12,075 nt of DNA from Methanobacteriota archaeon (GTDB lineage Archaea; Thermoplasmatota; Poseidoniia; Poseidoniales; Poseidoniaceae): positions 1 to 12,075 of the forward strand of contig JAACDL010000116.1 in NCBI GenBank assembly GCA_009936765.1. The letters run 5' to 3'. The notes under the pieces are model-generated. The model had not been told where the DNA came from. It made no database searches and saw only the letters and a program-made list of their open reading frames with translations. Made by a program: the position numbers and the translations under genes. Shown in pieces: positions 5,241 through 12,075 of the stretch (positions within the stretch are counted from its first letter, which is position 1; each line of letters starts with the position of its first letter).

Positions 5241-8192
5241 ATGATGTCCAGCGCGCATGCTGTATCTGGCAATGGTTCTTCGAGGAAGAGTATTGGCTTA
5301 GCAGCATTACTGATGATTTCCTCTTTAGCAGGAGTCATGTTTGTTCCAACCGTCGCCGCTAGTGTTAGCGGCGATTACGAAATCACTGCATCTATATCCC
5401 CTAAACCTGACGACTATATTTCAGCATGGGACCCTATTTACCTAGAGGTTGAAGTGACTAACACCGGATTCTACTTCAATTCTCAAACACGCTCGATTGA
5501 ATGGTTCGTATGCGAAGGGGCAAAGGATGAAACTTCATGCTATAATGACAGAGAGGAATACGGAATTGGCTCAATTGAACCATTGCAAATAGGAGCCACA
5601 TTGTCATACACTTTCCCAACTCTATACAGCTCTGATGGAGACGAAGGAGAATTCACAATAGTTTACAGATTCCTAGACTCGGATACAAACTCCTCGAACG
5701 ACGTGGGGGTTTACAATTTTAATCTAGCAAGAAACCTGGTTGATATTGAGATTGAACCCCAGGACCCGATTTCCCAACTCGAGAATCTTGCCACCTACAA
5801 TGGAGATTTAATCCTAAATACAGATACTGACTACAATCTATCAGTAGAAGGGATTGTCAAATCATGCCCATCTTGTGGATTAGTAGCAGACATTGGTTGG
5901 AAATTGATTGATACATTTGGGACCGAAAGAGCGAACTCTTCTGCCCCACATGCAGACCTCCCCTCTTCCGGAGAATCATTATTCTCAAAACAGATGCCAC
6001 CTCTAAACTTTGACACTGAAGGTAAATACACATTGGTATTTGGTTTGATAAATTCAAGCGGCACACCCTTAGGGGACATGAATTCATACAATAATCTGCA
6101 AAGTGTTGAGGTAACATTTGACGATACTGTCGACCTACAGATTACATCGATGTACCCACTAAATGCACCAAATTCAGCGAAATACTTCTACGGTAACAAA
6201 AGCGTATCTGTAATAGTCTCAAATCTTGGAAACCACAGTGTAGTTGAACCACTGGTGAGATTCACAGTTATGGACTTAGATCAAGAAGTTCAGTCTGAGG
6301 AAGATTGCAATCCTGCTGAAATTGTCCCCGGGGAATCTTTTGCATGTATATTCGACATGAATCAATTAGGTGATAAGCGCCTGAAAGTGTTTGTAAGTGA
6401 AGCACTAAATGAAGGCTTAGATCAAAAGCCAGCAGACAATATACTCAATGTTATTTCAGAAGTGATTGCAGGCGAAATTAACCCTGCAATACAACAGAGT
6501 GATTTCTACGGCACATACAAAACAGCAGATAACATCAACTTCTCTGCATCTGTGTCAGCAACTGCTGCAGGCCCACTTACCTACACCTGGTGGCAAGCTG
6601 GAATTATCCCTCTTGGTTCTGGACAATCATTACAAGTTCCTGCTATGAATCTAGGACTTGGAGACCATTTCATCTCAGTAAGAGCAACTGACGCACTAGG
6701 TCAGATGGAATCTGCTACAATCCAAATCACAGTATTCAACAGTTCAGATATTAGCGTAGGAGATTGGATGAATGGTTCAGCTGTAACACGAACCCACGCA
6801 TCTATCAATGCAGAATATGATTATCCTGCTCCTGGAGTTAACTATCTCACAGGAAATGATGTTGATGCATTGATCAGGATTTCGACAGAAGTCTTCTCGA
6901 CATCTGGAGAATCTGACCCAGGAATGGACTGGATGGAATTTGACATCAATATCTCCAAACTAATTCCAGACAACATACCCAGAGAAAGCCTCACTATCCA
7001 TAAACTATTAGGATTCCAACAAGGTAACTGGGAAGAACTAGATGCAGGAAATACATTCGAATTAATCGATAATGATACTATAAGAATACATCTTTTGGAA
7101 AATATGAATTTACTAATCGTCGGCGAATTACCCTCTCCCGACATAGACTCTGGCCAACCTGAATTAACTCTATTACCAGATGGAAAAATGCGTTTAGATT
7201 GGTCCCCGACTGGAGACCTAGAAAATCCATACTTCGGAGGATGGAACATTTATCGAATCACTAGTCCGATTACTGCATCTGCTTACTTCCCACACCCTGA
7301 AGATGTGTCAAGTGAGTTCGTCTGGAACGGGTTAATGCAAGGATCGCTATCTGCGTCCCTAAATGGAACTACAGAGTCTTGGGTGGATGAAAGAGAATTA
7401 CAAACCGGCATGTGCGCCTCGTATGCTATAATCCCAGTAGATCGTGCTTCAGAAGCAGACCACATGGAAGCTAAGGTATCCTTAGCCGACGGGACTCCAG
7501 GACTTACATGTGGAGATGCAATCGACCCTAGTGCACAAGTTTCTGGCCTAAGAGCATCTCAAACGTACAACAACGATACAGCATGCTACGAGTTGTTCAT
7601 GGACTGGAATCGTTGCTATGAAGTTACACTAACTTGGACATGGCCTGACCATGAACCAGAAGGTAACATCTCTTGGAACTTATACAGAGTTGAAAACCAG
7701 CCAAATAGTGTAGACTTACGATATATCGAGCCGATAGTTTCTGGCCTCACTAACCAACCTGGCGAGATTGGTACTCTCACTCAATACGGTTCAGAGTTTG
7801 ATGGTATTATGCCACAAAGGACGTACTACTACATCCTGACTCCTTTAGACAACGTAGGTAATGAATTGACTATTGTCGACTATCCATCTAGTAACGTAGA
7901 AAGAGTGTATGTCGAAGAGCAATACTGGGATTACAATCAAGATCGCATACCAGTCCCTCCAGAACCACCAGAGCCCCCTTATGGCATCGAATGGCTGGGA
8001 GACCTAGAGGAATACATGGAAATCGAAGTATTCCAAATCGCTGGAGTTGTGATGCTTCTTACTATTGTCATTAATTTCATTGGATTGCCACTGGTTCTAA
8101 AGAAGAAAAAGAAAATGTCCCGTGTATTAGCTAGACGTGCAGGTAAGAACATTGGTAATGATGAAGATGACTTTGAGAACTTCTTCAATTAA
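5241..8192 (+). CDS. Large secreted surface protein with Ig/PKD- and FN3-like domains and C-terminal membrane anchor
   Basis: 983 residues. A Sec signal peptide is evident: basic SSRK, a hydrophobic stretch, and probable cleavage near VAASVSG (about 38-44). The body is beta-rich, Asn/Ser/Asp-rich and full of N-glycosylation-type NxS/T sites. It begins with repeated CARDB-like units (about 44-400), then a PKD/REJ-like unit (about 425-500, 'LTYTWWQAG...HFISVRATDALGQ'), then two FN3-like units marked by similar motifs 'FGGWNIYRI' (near 665-673) and 'ISWNLYRVE' (near 808-816). A Pro-rich linker IPVPPEPPEPPYG (903-915) leads to one transmembrane helix (about 929-953) and a short cytoplasmic tail that opens with five lysines and ends acidic. 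Several Cys pairs (CPSCG, CYELFMDWNRC) may form disulfides. It is probably an adhesin or polymer-binding protein anchored in the cytoplasmic membrane; ligand unknown. Confidence 0.75.
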   Translation: MMSSAHAVSGNGSSRKSIGLAALLMISSLAGVMFVPTVAASVSGDYEITASISPKPDDYISAWDPIYLEVEVTNTGFYFNSQTRSIEWFVCEGAKDETSCYNDREEYGIGSIEPLQIGATLSYTFPTLYSSDGDEGEFTIVYRFLDSDTNSSNDVGVYNFNLARNLVDIEIEPQDPISQLENLATYNGDLILNTDTDYNLSVEGIVKSCPSCGLVADIGWKLIDTFGTERANSSAPHADLPSSGESLFSKQMPPLNFDTEGKYTLVFGLINSSGTPLGDMNSYNNLQSVEVTFDDTVDLQITSMYPLNAPNSAKYFYGNKSVSVIVSNLGNHSVVEPLVRFTVMDLDQEVQSEEDCNPAEIVPGESFACIFDMNQLGDKRLKVFVSEALNEGLDQKPADNILNVISEVIAGEINPAIQQSDFYGTYKTADNINFSASVSATAAGPLTYTWWQAGIIPLGSGQSLQVPAMNLGLGDHFISVRATDALGQMESATIQITVFNSSDISVGDWMNGSAVTRTHASINAEYDYPAPGVNYLTGNDVDALIRISTEVFSTSGESDPGMDWMEFDINISKLIPDNIPRESLTIHKLLGFQQGNWEELDAGNTFELIDNDTIRIHLLENMNLLIVGELPSPDIDSGQPELTLLPDGKMRLDWSPTGDLENPYFGGWNIYRITSPITASAYFPHPEDVSSEFVWNGLMQGSLSASLNGTTESWVDERELQTGMCASYAIIPVDRASEADHMEAKVSLADGTPGLTCGDAIDPSAQVSGLRASQTYNNDTACYELFMDWNRCYEVTLTWTWPDHEPEGNISWNLYRVENQPNSVDLRYIEPIVSGLTNQPGEIGTLTQYGSEFDGIMPQRTYYYILTPLDNVGNELTIVDYPSSNVERVYVEEQYWDYNQDRIPVPPEPPEPPYGIEWLGDLEEYMEIEVFQIAGVVMLLTIVINFIGLPLVLKKKKKMSRVLARRAGKNIGNDEDDFENFFN

Positions 8193-8217
8193 TGAAATAG
8201 ATAGCAAAGTCGGCTGG

Positions 8218-8223
8218 TTTTTT
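8218..8223 (+). terminator. T-run after the surface-protein gene
   Basis: TTTTTT preceded by a G/C-rich stretch (CGGCTGG), 26 bases past the TAA stop. Archaeal RNA polymerase terminates at T-runs of this kind without needing a hairpin. Confidence 0.4.
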
Positions 8224-8311
8224 GTTGAAAACTAATCCGTTGGATGCATGAACAAAAACTTCCTCAGTCAAACATTAGGGTACTGAAAGAAACGATTTCC
8301 TAACCGTCTGC

Positions 8312-8319
8312 TTTATTTC
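8312..8319 (+). promoter_or_regulatory. Box A (TATA) for tRNA-Ser
   Basis: TTTATTTC ends 25 bases before the mature tRNA 5' end at 8345, matching the archaeal TATA consensus and spacing to a start a few bases ahead of the tRNA. Confidence 0.45.
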
Positions 8320-8344
8320 AAATAGCAAAGTGGGCCGAATGCTT

Positions 8345-8427
8345 GCGGCGATCGCATAGCCTGGCCATTGCGTCGGATTGCTAATCCGATGGGTCTTCCC
8401 ACGGGGGTTCGAATCCCCCTCGCCGCG
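8345..8427 (+). tRNA. tRNA-Ser(GCU)
   Basis: The full cloverleaf is visible. The acceptor stem GCGGCGA (8345-8351) pairs perfectly with TCGCCGC (8420-8426), with discriminator G at 8427 as expected for serine. The anticodon arm is TCGGA-TTGCTAA-TCCGA (8373-8389) with anticodon GCT at 8380-8382. The long variable arm has a GGG-TCTT-CCC stem (8391-8400), the hallmark of a class II tRNA. The T arm is GGGGG-TTCGAAT-CCCCC (8403-8419). CCA is not encoded, as is common in archaea, and there is no intron. It decodes AGC/AGU. It ends only nine bases from the stop codon of the convergent ctaB gene. Confidence 0.97.
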
Positions 8428-8436
8428 CTTGATTGG

Positions 8437-9519
8437 TTACTCGGCATTCAGAACTTTCGTTTTATCCTTGACTGAATTCTTCCAACCAATTAGTAATCTG
8501 TTGACGACTGGAATGAGCAAACCAAAACCTGCAGCCCAATACCAGACATTTTTGTCAGGAACTGCTACAATGAATACGAATGCAATAAACATCCATGCTA
8601 GATATCCTAGCGAACGCATGAAGGATGCAAATGCCAGAGGCATTCGTCCATTAGAATCTAATTCCTCTTCAGGGTCGATTCTCCAAACTGAAATCGAATA
8701 CCAAATTGTAATTCCAGTAGCGAGAACAGCCCAAGCATCAGGCAACCCTGAATCTGGCCAGAATAAGGGCACTGCCCCTAGTAGTAATAGCAGTAAACAG
8801 TATATTTTAGATTCTAAAAGTGTCCTTTTCGGGCCCTTGACATCGGGCATCATTGGTACACCGACTTTTGCATATTCTCCACTACGATATAGGGCTAAAG
8901 CCCAGAAATGAGGGGGTGTCCCAAGGAAAATGAGAATGAATAACATCCATGGCACAGGAGATCCTAGGTCAAGTGGGTTGAGGTTTTCAGGAATACTTGC
9001 TGCAGAGGCTACTATCCAACCAATGACTGGTGGAGTTGAACCCGCAATACCTCCAATGACGATATTTTGTGGAGTTCTCCTCTTTAACCAAATAGTGTAA
9101 ATGAAAACATAGAATACAACTGAAAATGCAGACCAAAAGGCTGCTTTCCAATGAAATGGGAGGAATATTGCGCTACCTATAGTCGCTATTGAGATTCCAA
9201 ATATTAGCGCATGCCTCGGAGATATCCAACCATTTGGAATTGGCCTAGTTCGAGTTCTAGACATGCCTGGATCGATGTCACGATCGTAAACCATATTGAT
9301 TGCATTTGAACCTCCTGCCGCCAGGGTCCCACCAAAAAGAGTTACAATGCATGCAATTGCCGTATCATACCAAGTTCTATCACCAGGGATTGCCCCACTT
9401 CTAGTCATCAAATCATGAGCCATTATTGCGCATATTGCGGTAACCTGCAGCAATATTACTACTCGCAATTTCATTAATTGCAAATAGATAGCCAGAAGGC
9501 TTGGTTTTATGTCACTCAT
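8437..9519 (-). CDS. ctaB: Protoheme IX farnesyltransferase (heme O synthase)
   Basis: 360 residues, a polytopic UbiA-superfamily prenyltransferase. It transfers a farnesyl (or related prenyl) group to heme B to make heme O, the precursor of heme A for the terminal oxidase. The first catalytic motif is N-x3-D-x3-D (N75, D79, D83 in NAINMVYDRDID), followed by the family's SRTRTRPIPNG; the second conserved loop is YTIWLKRRTPQNIVIGG (141-157). About eight or nine hydrophobic helices are seen. The length is greater than the usual roughly 300 residues. ATG 9519 was chosen over a GTG at 9537: AAGGTG lies about six bases before it, and the resulting N-terminus MSDIKPSLLAIYLQLMKLRV resembles the family. 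It overlaps the end of ctaA by 8 bases, so the two are coupled in one operon. Confidence 0.93.
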   Translation of the reverse strand: MSDIKPSLLAIYLQLMKLRVVILLQVTAICAIMAHDLMTRSGAIPGDRTWYDTAIACIVTLFGGTLAAGGSNAINMVYDRDIDPGMSRTRTRPIPNGWISPRHALIFGISIATIGSAIFLPFHWKAAFWSAFSVVFYVFIYTIWLKRRTPQNIVIGGIAGSTPPVIGWIVASAASIPENLNPLDLGSPVPWMLFILIFLGTPPHFWALALYRSGEYAKVGVPMMPDVKGPKRTLLESKIYCLLLLLLGAVPLFWPDSGLPDAWAVLATGITIWYSISVWRIDPEEELDSNGRMPLAFASFMRSLGYLAWMFIAFVFIVAVPDKNVWYWAAGFGLLIPVVNRLLIGWKNSVKDKTKVLNAE

Positions 9520-10558
9520 CCTCAGCACCTTCTTCACTCAATTGTAACATAATTAGTCCAACAGATATGCTCAAGAAACTAGCTACTCCAATTAAGAGAT
9601 GAAGTAGAGATAGGCCTTCAGGGAAATCTCCCATTTTGGCAAAAACAACGTACATCCCACCAACTACAACATTCATCAACCAAAGCCCAGTTGCTAAATC
9701 TAGGCATTTGTAATATCCTAAATGAGCTTCAAACTCTTTGCTTTTCTCTCTAAACTTCATCCCGCCTAATATCAATGCAAGACCCACAACCCCGGCTCCT
9801 AATCTGTGAACCATTTGAACTAATATTCCGCTAGCATCCATTGTAGGAAAGAAATCGCCTTGGCATTTCGGCCAACCATCCGGGAAACCAACAGAACAGC
9901 CTTGGTTTCCGTCTGCAGATGAAGAAACCCATGCGCCAAGAATCAGAAGTGAAAATATAGCAATCGTGAGTATCATCAACCGTTTGAATTCGGATTGCTT
10001 GAATCCAGGTGGTGCACTCAGAACTGCCCATTCGACACCTTCTGATTTCCTCATACTCAGATATTGCCAAATCAATATGAAAAGGAATGATGATGCTAAG
10101 CCGAGGTGTAATGCTACCGACCAATCCGCATTATCGTACTTGACAGTAATTGCGCCAGCAAGACCTTGAACCATTAGCAGTATTCCAGTGAAAAATGAAA
10201 CCTTAACTAATTTGTCTCCGTAGATTTGTTTACGTTTCCAAATTATCAAGAAATTTGCCAATACTGGAATCGCCATTAGGCTTGCAAGGAAGCGATGTAT
10301 CCACTCGGTGAATATTTCGAAAGTTGTATACCGTTTGTCTTCACCTCGGCTATCAAACTCTTCAGTCTCATTGAACCATTCGCCTTGCTGCTCTTCTGAA
10401 ATTTCAAATCCCCAAGTTCCAAAACATTGAGGCCAATCAGGACAAGATTCTCCTGCATCATAGATTCTAATGGTCCCTCCTGCAACGACAATTACCATCG
10501 CCATCATGGCTATCGCCAGAGGAAGCGTGGAGGGGCGACGGTACCATTTGGCATCCAT
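9512..10558 (-). CDS. ctaA: Heme A synthase (COX15/CtaA)
   Basis: 348 residues with about eight transmembrane helices in two pseudo-symmetric halves. It oxidises the C8 methyl of heme O to a formyl group, giving heme A. The four expected heme-ligand histidines are present: H88 (EWIHRF), H151 (ALHLG), H251 (MVHRLGAG) and H320 (LLHLLIG); E85 precedes the first, as in Bacillus CtaA where this Glu matters for activity. Both extracytoplasmic cysteine pairs are kept: C39/C45 (GESCPDWPQC) and C221/C232 (QGCSVGFPDGWPKC). The ATG at 10558 is followed by a short basic lead and the first helix. No Shine-Dalgarno is seen; a TATA-like box sits about 29 bases upstream, so the message is probably leaderless. 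A thioredoxin-like gene diverges from the same spacer. Confidence 0.93.
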   Translation of the reverse strand: MDAKWYRRPSTLPLAIAMMAMVIVVAGGTIRIYDAGESCPDWPQCFGTWGFEISEEQQGEWFNETEEFDSRGEDKRYTTFEIFTEWIHRFLASLMAIPVLANFLIIWKRKQIYGDKLVKVSFFTGILLMVQGLAGAITVKYDNADWSVALHLGLASSFLFILIWQYLSMRKSEGVEWAVLSAPPGFKQSEFKRLMILTIAIFSLLILGAWVSSSADGNQGCSVGFPDGWPKCQGDFFPTMDASGILVQMVHRLGAGVVGLALILGGMKFREKSKEFEAHLGYYKCLDLATGLWLMNVVVGGMYVVFAKMGDFPEGLSLLHLLIGVASFLSISVGLIMLQLSEEGAEDE

Positions 10559-10583
10559 TGAACCGTGGGGGTCGTAGGCTCCC

Positions 10584-10589
10584 TTTTAA
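10584..10589. promoter_or_regulatory. Possible shared bidirectional TATA box between ctaA and the thioredoxin-like gene
   Basis: TTTTAA is the only AT-rich run in the 56-base spacer. Its TTAA core is about 29 bases from the ctaA ATG (10558, minus) and about 28 from the thioredoxin-like ATG (10615, plus). Archaeal TATA boxes sit near -26 to -30, so one box could serve two leaderless transcripts. This spacing is also the reason I prefer the 10615 start. Confidence 0.4.
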
Positions 10590-10614
10590 CAAACCGGACT
10601 TCATGCGCAGAGTC

Positions 10615-11454
10615 ATGAGGGGGAGCACACTAACCTGTTTGCTCAGCATAATCTTGCTTTTTCCCGCATTTGCAGGAGCACACGGCTTGGAAGGAATGCA
10701 TTCTGAAGGTTACATTGTTGATGTAATAGTCATTGACTTAGAATGTGATGAAAACGAAACATGCGTGTCTAGACCGAACAACGTAGTCGAGTACTTTGGA
10801 ACGGACTGGTGTGAGGAATGCCCCCAAGTTGAACAGCAACTGAGTAATTTCTCGAACAACGATTCTGATATTATAAGCCACAGACCTTCCCCACTTGATG
10901 ACTTTTGGCTGCAAGGGTCTCGAGATCGATTCTTAGATGTTTATGGACTATGGGGGTATCCAACTTTAGCCATTGACGGACATTATATTCTTGCAGGGCC
11001 CACTCAATCTCGGGAATTAGGTACATTACTCTCTGAGTCGGTTTCAAATTATTCAGGAGTTACAAATGTTAGTCTGGATAATAACTCGCTTCAAATTGAA
11101 GGGAACTTTTCTGAACTACACATAGATGTCTGGACTGTATATTCTAACGACAATCTAACCAATATTGCTACAGCTCATTCTAACCTTTCTGAAAGTAATA
11201 ATGTCAGTATAGATGGAGAGAAATTGATTATCGTCATATCAAATCCAGGATATATTGCATTGGTGTCAGGTTCAACACTTCCTGCTAATGATTACACTCC
11301 GGACGGAGGTCTTGACGGCCTTGGTGAAGAAGGCGACTCAGTACAGGGTTCTACAATCATCATCATCACAGTTTTGTTGCTAATGATTAGCCTTCCAGCA
11401 ACCCTACAATTGATAGAAATAATGCGGAATAACAACCAATTAGAAGAAGAATAG
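10615..11454 (+). CDS. Extracytoplasmic membrane-anchored thioredoxin-like protein
   Basis: 279 residues from ATG 10615. A signal peptide (MRGSTLTCLLSIILLFPAFA, then GAHG) is followed by a thioredoxin-like domain: beta strand VVEYFGTDW, active site C66-E-E-C69, and the cis-Pro loop WGYPTLAIDG (P116). A second Cys pair (C44, C50) lies just before the domain. After a beta-rich region with many NxS/T sites, a C-terminal helix (about 245-267) anchors it in the membrane with a short charged tail. It should act as a disulfide oxidoreductase outside the cytoplasm. Divergence from ctaA suggests a role in oxidase biogenesis, for example reducing the CtaA cysteine pairs or apo-oxidase copper-site thiols, as ResA/TlpA/Sco-type proteins do in bacteria; this is inference. 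An ATG at 10603 and a TTG at 10558 are in frame; the latter would overlap ctaA. Confidence 0.7.
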   Translation: MRGSTLTCLLSIILLFPAFAGAHGLEGMHSEGYIVDVIVIDLECDENETCVSRPNNVVEYFGTDWCEECPQVEQQLSNFSNNDSDIISHRPSPLDDFWLQGSRDRFLDVYGLWGYPTLAIDGHYILAGPTQSRELGTLLSESVSNYSGVTNVSLDNNSLQIEGNFSELHIDVWTVYSNDNLTNIATAHSNLSESNNVSIDGEKLIIVISNPGYIALVSGSTLPANDYTPDGGLDGLGEEGDSVQGSTIIIITVLLLMISLPATLQLIEIMRNNNQLEEE

Positions 11455-11456
11455 GC

Positions 11457-11468
11457 CTTATTTTGTTG
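11457..11468 (+). terminator. T-rich end of the thioredoxin-like gene, or TATA box for rpoK
   Basis: CTTATTTTGTTG begins three bases after the TAG stop. It can act as an archaeal T-rich terminator; equally, TTATTTTG could be the TATA box for rpoK, giving a leader of roughly 40-50 bases. The rest of the 78-base gap holds no gene that I can support. Confidence 0.3.
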
Positions 11469-11532
11469 CGCAGGGTTCAATAACAGGGCGCTGGTCGCAA
11501 AACTCGCACGTACTGTGCATGAGGTGTCCTGA

Positions 11533-11787
11533 ATGGTAAAGCCAAGACGACAACATACCCGCTTTGAACGCGCTAGAATCATCGGCGCACGTGCTCTACA
11601 AATTGGAATGGGTGCACCACTGAATGCTCCAGAAGACGTACTTCGCGAAGCATTCAAGGCAGAATTAGTTTCACTTTATGGATTGGATGAAGCGTCTGTT
11701 CGTTTCGTCCTTGACCCTCTAAAGATTGCAATGTATGAGTATGAAAATGAACTTATACCAATCGATACTGATCCTCACGAAGATTGA
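11533..11787 (+). CDS. rpoK: DNA-directed RNA polymerase subunit K (RpoK, Rpb6/omega homologue)
   Basis: 84 residues with the signature TRFERARIIGARALQIGMGAP (residues 9-29), the conserved Rpb6/omega core (T-x-[YF]-E-[RK]-A-R-I-x-G-x-R-A-x-Q) that clamps the C-terminus of the largest polymerase subunit and helps assembly. The length is within the archaeal range. The acidic C-terminus (PIDTDPHED) is a normal variable tail. It has a strong Shine-Dalgarno, GAGGTG, six bases before the ATG (11521-11526), unlike most genes in this window. Archaeal rpoK often lies near rpoN or ribosomal genes; here it stands alone between the thioredoxin-like gene and a convergent tryptophan dioxygenase. Confidence 0.93.
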   Translation: MVKPRRQHTRFERARIIGARALQIGMGAPLNAPEDVLREAFKAELVSLYGLDEASVRFVLDPLKIAMYEYENELIPIDTDPHED

Positions 11788-11796
11788 GTTTCAATC
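11782..11796. terminator. Hairpin at the rpoK / tryptophan dioxygenase convergence
   Basis: GATTGA, GTT loop, TCAATC: a perfect 6-bp stem with a three-base loop, including the rpoK stop codon and touching the stop of the opposing gene. The core TGAGTTTCA is identical to that of the hairpin at 1466-1482, which also lies between convergent genes. No T-run follows. Confidence 0.4.
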
Positions 11797-12075
11797 AATT
11801 ATCGGATGAATATCCGTAAAAGTCTGCATTTGCAGGTCCTGGTAAAGAATCTCGCTTGACTAACATTGTTCTTACAGCCCACAGGTCTGTAAAAATTCTG
11901 TATTTTAGTGTCATATCCAGATAGTCTACACCGCTAGAACCACCAGTCCCCATTCTTCTTCCAATCATTCTCTCAACCATTCTAGCATGGTGTGACCTGA
12001 ATAGTAGCATTGCTTGCTCTAGGTCAACGATTGTGTCAATCAATCTTCTAGGCCATGATAAAAGTGGTAATTCAC
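11795..12075 (-). CDS. kynA: Tryptophan 2,3-dioxygenase, C-terminal part (5' end beyond window)
   Basis: The last 92 residues are present and the frame is open to the window edge. The sequence ELPLLSWPRRLIDTIVDLEQ leads to 'FRSHHARMVERMIG', containing the proximal heme-ligand His of the family (R-x-x-H-x-x-M-V-E-R-x-I-G), then GTGGSSGVDYL, the substrate-binding loop, then 'YRIFTDLWAVRTML'. Tryptophan 2,3-dioxygenase is a heme enzyme that opens the indole ring to N-formylkynurenine, the first step of the kynurenine pathway. An internal TTG at 12043 is not the start, because conserved family sequence continues upstream of it. The stop is 7 bases from the rpoK stop, in convergent orientation. 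N-terminal catalytic residues are outside the window. Confidence 0.92.
   Translation of the reverse strand, partial: ELPLLSWPRRLIDTIVDLEQAMLLFRSHHARMVERMIGRRMGTGGSSGVDYLDMTLKYRIFTDLWAVRTMLVKRDSLPGPANADFYGYSSDN

Larger units (their letters stand above)
8193..8344 (+). other. Intergenic region: U-tract end and tRNA promoter
   Basis: No gene is seen here. It contains a six-T run (8218-8223) 26 bases after the surface-protein stop, a plausible archaeal terminator; a 10-base direct repeat ATAGCAAAGT at 8201-8210 and 8322-8331; and TTTATTTC (8312-8319), a good box A about 26-33 bases ahead of the tRNA 5' end. Confidence 0.45.

Noticed and set aside
5120..5338. 73-residue N-terminal extension of the pilin-like protein (open frame up to 5338).
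   Set aside because: It would overlap the start and signal peptide of the divergent 983-residue gene and its promoter, and would bury the N-terminal membrane segment in an unconserved lead.
8378..8911. 177-residue open frame on the plus strand.
   Set aside because: It runs through the tRNA-Ser gene and antisense to ctaB, whose protein shows clear family motifs; the frame has no recognisable domain.
11455..11532. Stop-free 25-codon stretch ending TGA just before rpoK, in frame with the thioredoxin-like gene after its TAG.
   Set aside because: There is no start codon with a ribosome site and no recognisable protein; the Shine-Dalgarno for rpoK is inside it. Read-through of TAG (for example pyrrolysine) is not suggested by anything else here.
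1..12075. CRISPR arrays, insertion sequences, integrases or prophage genes.
   Set aside because: No regularly spaced repeats, no transposase-like open frame and no flanking target duplications with a mobile gene were seen.

Overview
The window looks like a piece of a planktonic euryarchaeal chromosome, most likely a Marine Group II archaeon (Poseidoniales). The archaeal markers are an A-type ATP synthase operon (subunits H and I), RNA polymerase subunit K, KaiC/RecA-like ATPases, a tRNA without an encoded CCA, and AT-rich box-A-like sequences 25-30 bases ahead of several starts. The aerobic respiratory genes (heme A synthase, heme O synthase), a tryptophan 2,3-dioxygenase, a small cold-shock protein and a giant secreted Ig/FN3-type surface protein fit the aerobic, heterotrophic, surface-protein-rich biology known for that group. 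The lineage is inferred from gene content, not from a phylogenetic marker.

Layout. Bases 1-570 (minus) are the start of the A-type ATP synthase operon: subunit H complete, subunit I cut by the window edge. A divergent spacer with a long inverted repeat separates it from a UbiE/MenG-like methyltransferase (plus). This converges on a cold-shock-domain protein (minus) through a perfect hairpin. Bases 1803-3986 (minus) hold a tightly coupled three-gene operon of KaiC-family proteins: the first gene has an intact P-loop, the next two have lost it. Just upstream on the same strand lies a membrane-anchored, pilin-like protein with a lamin-tail-like domain. Divergent from that is a 983-residue secreted surface protein (5241-8192, plus), followed by a U-tract and tRNA-Ser(GCU).

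Bases 8437-10558 (minus) are ctaA-ctaB, overlapping by 8 bases; they convert heme B to heme O and heme A for the terminal oxidase. Divergent from ctaA, with an AT box placed about equally far from both start codons, is a membrane-anchored extracytoplasmic thioredoxin-like protein with a CxxC. It could service the two cysteine pairs of CtaA or other oxidase-assembly thiols. The window closes with rpoK (plus) converging, 7 bases apart, on the 3' part of a tryptophan 2,3-dioxygenase gene (minus).

The least explained parts are the KaiC-like trio (one active-looking ATPase plus two P-loop-less relatives), its pilin-like neighbour, the redox protein paired with ctaA, and a recurring style of short perfect hairpins with three-base loops at gene ends.
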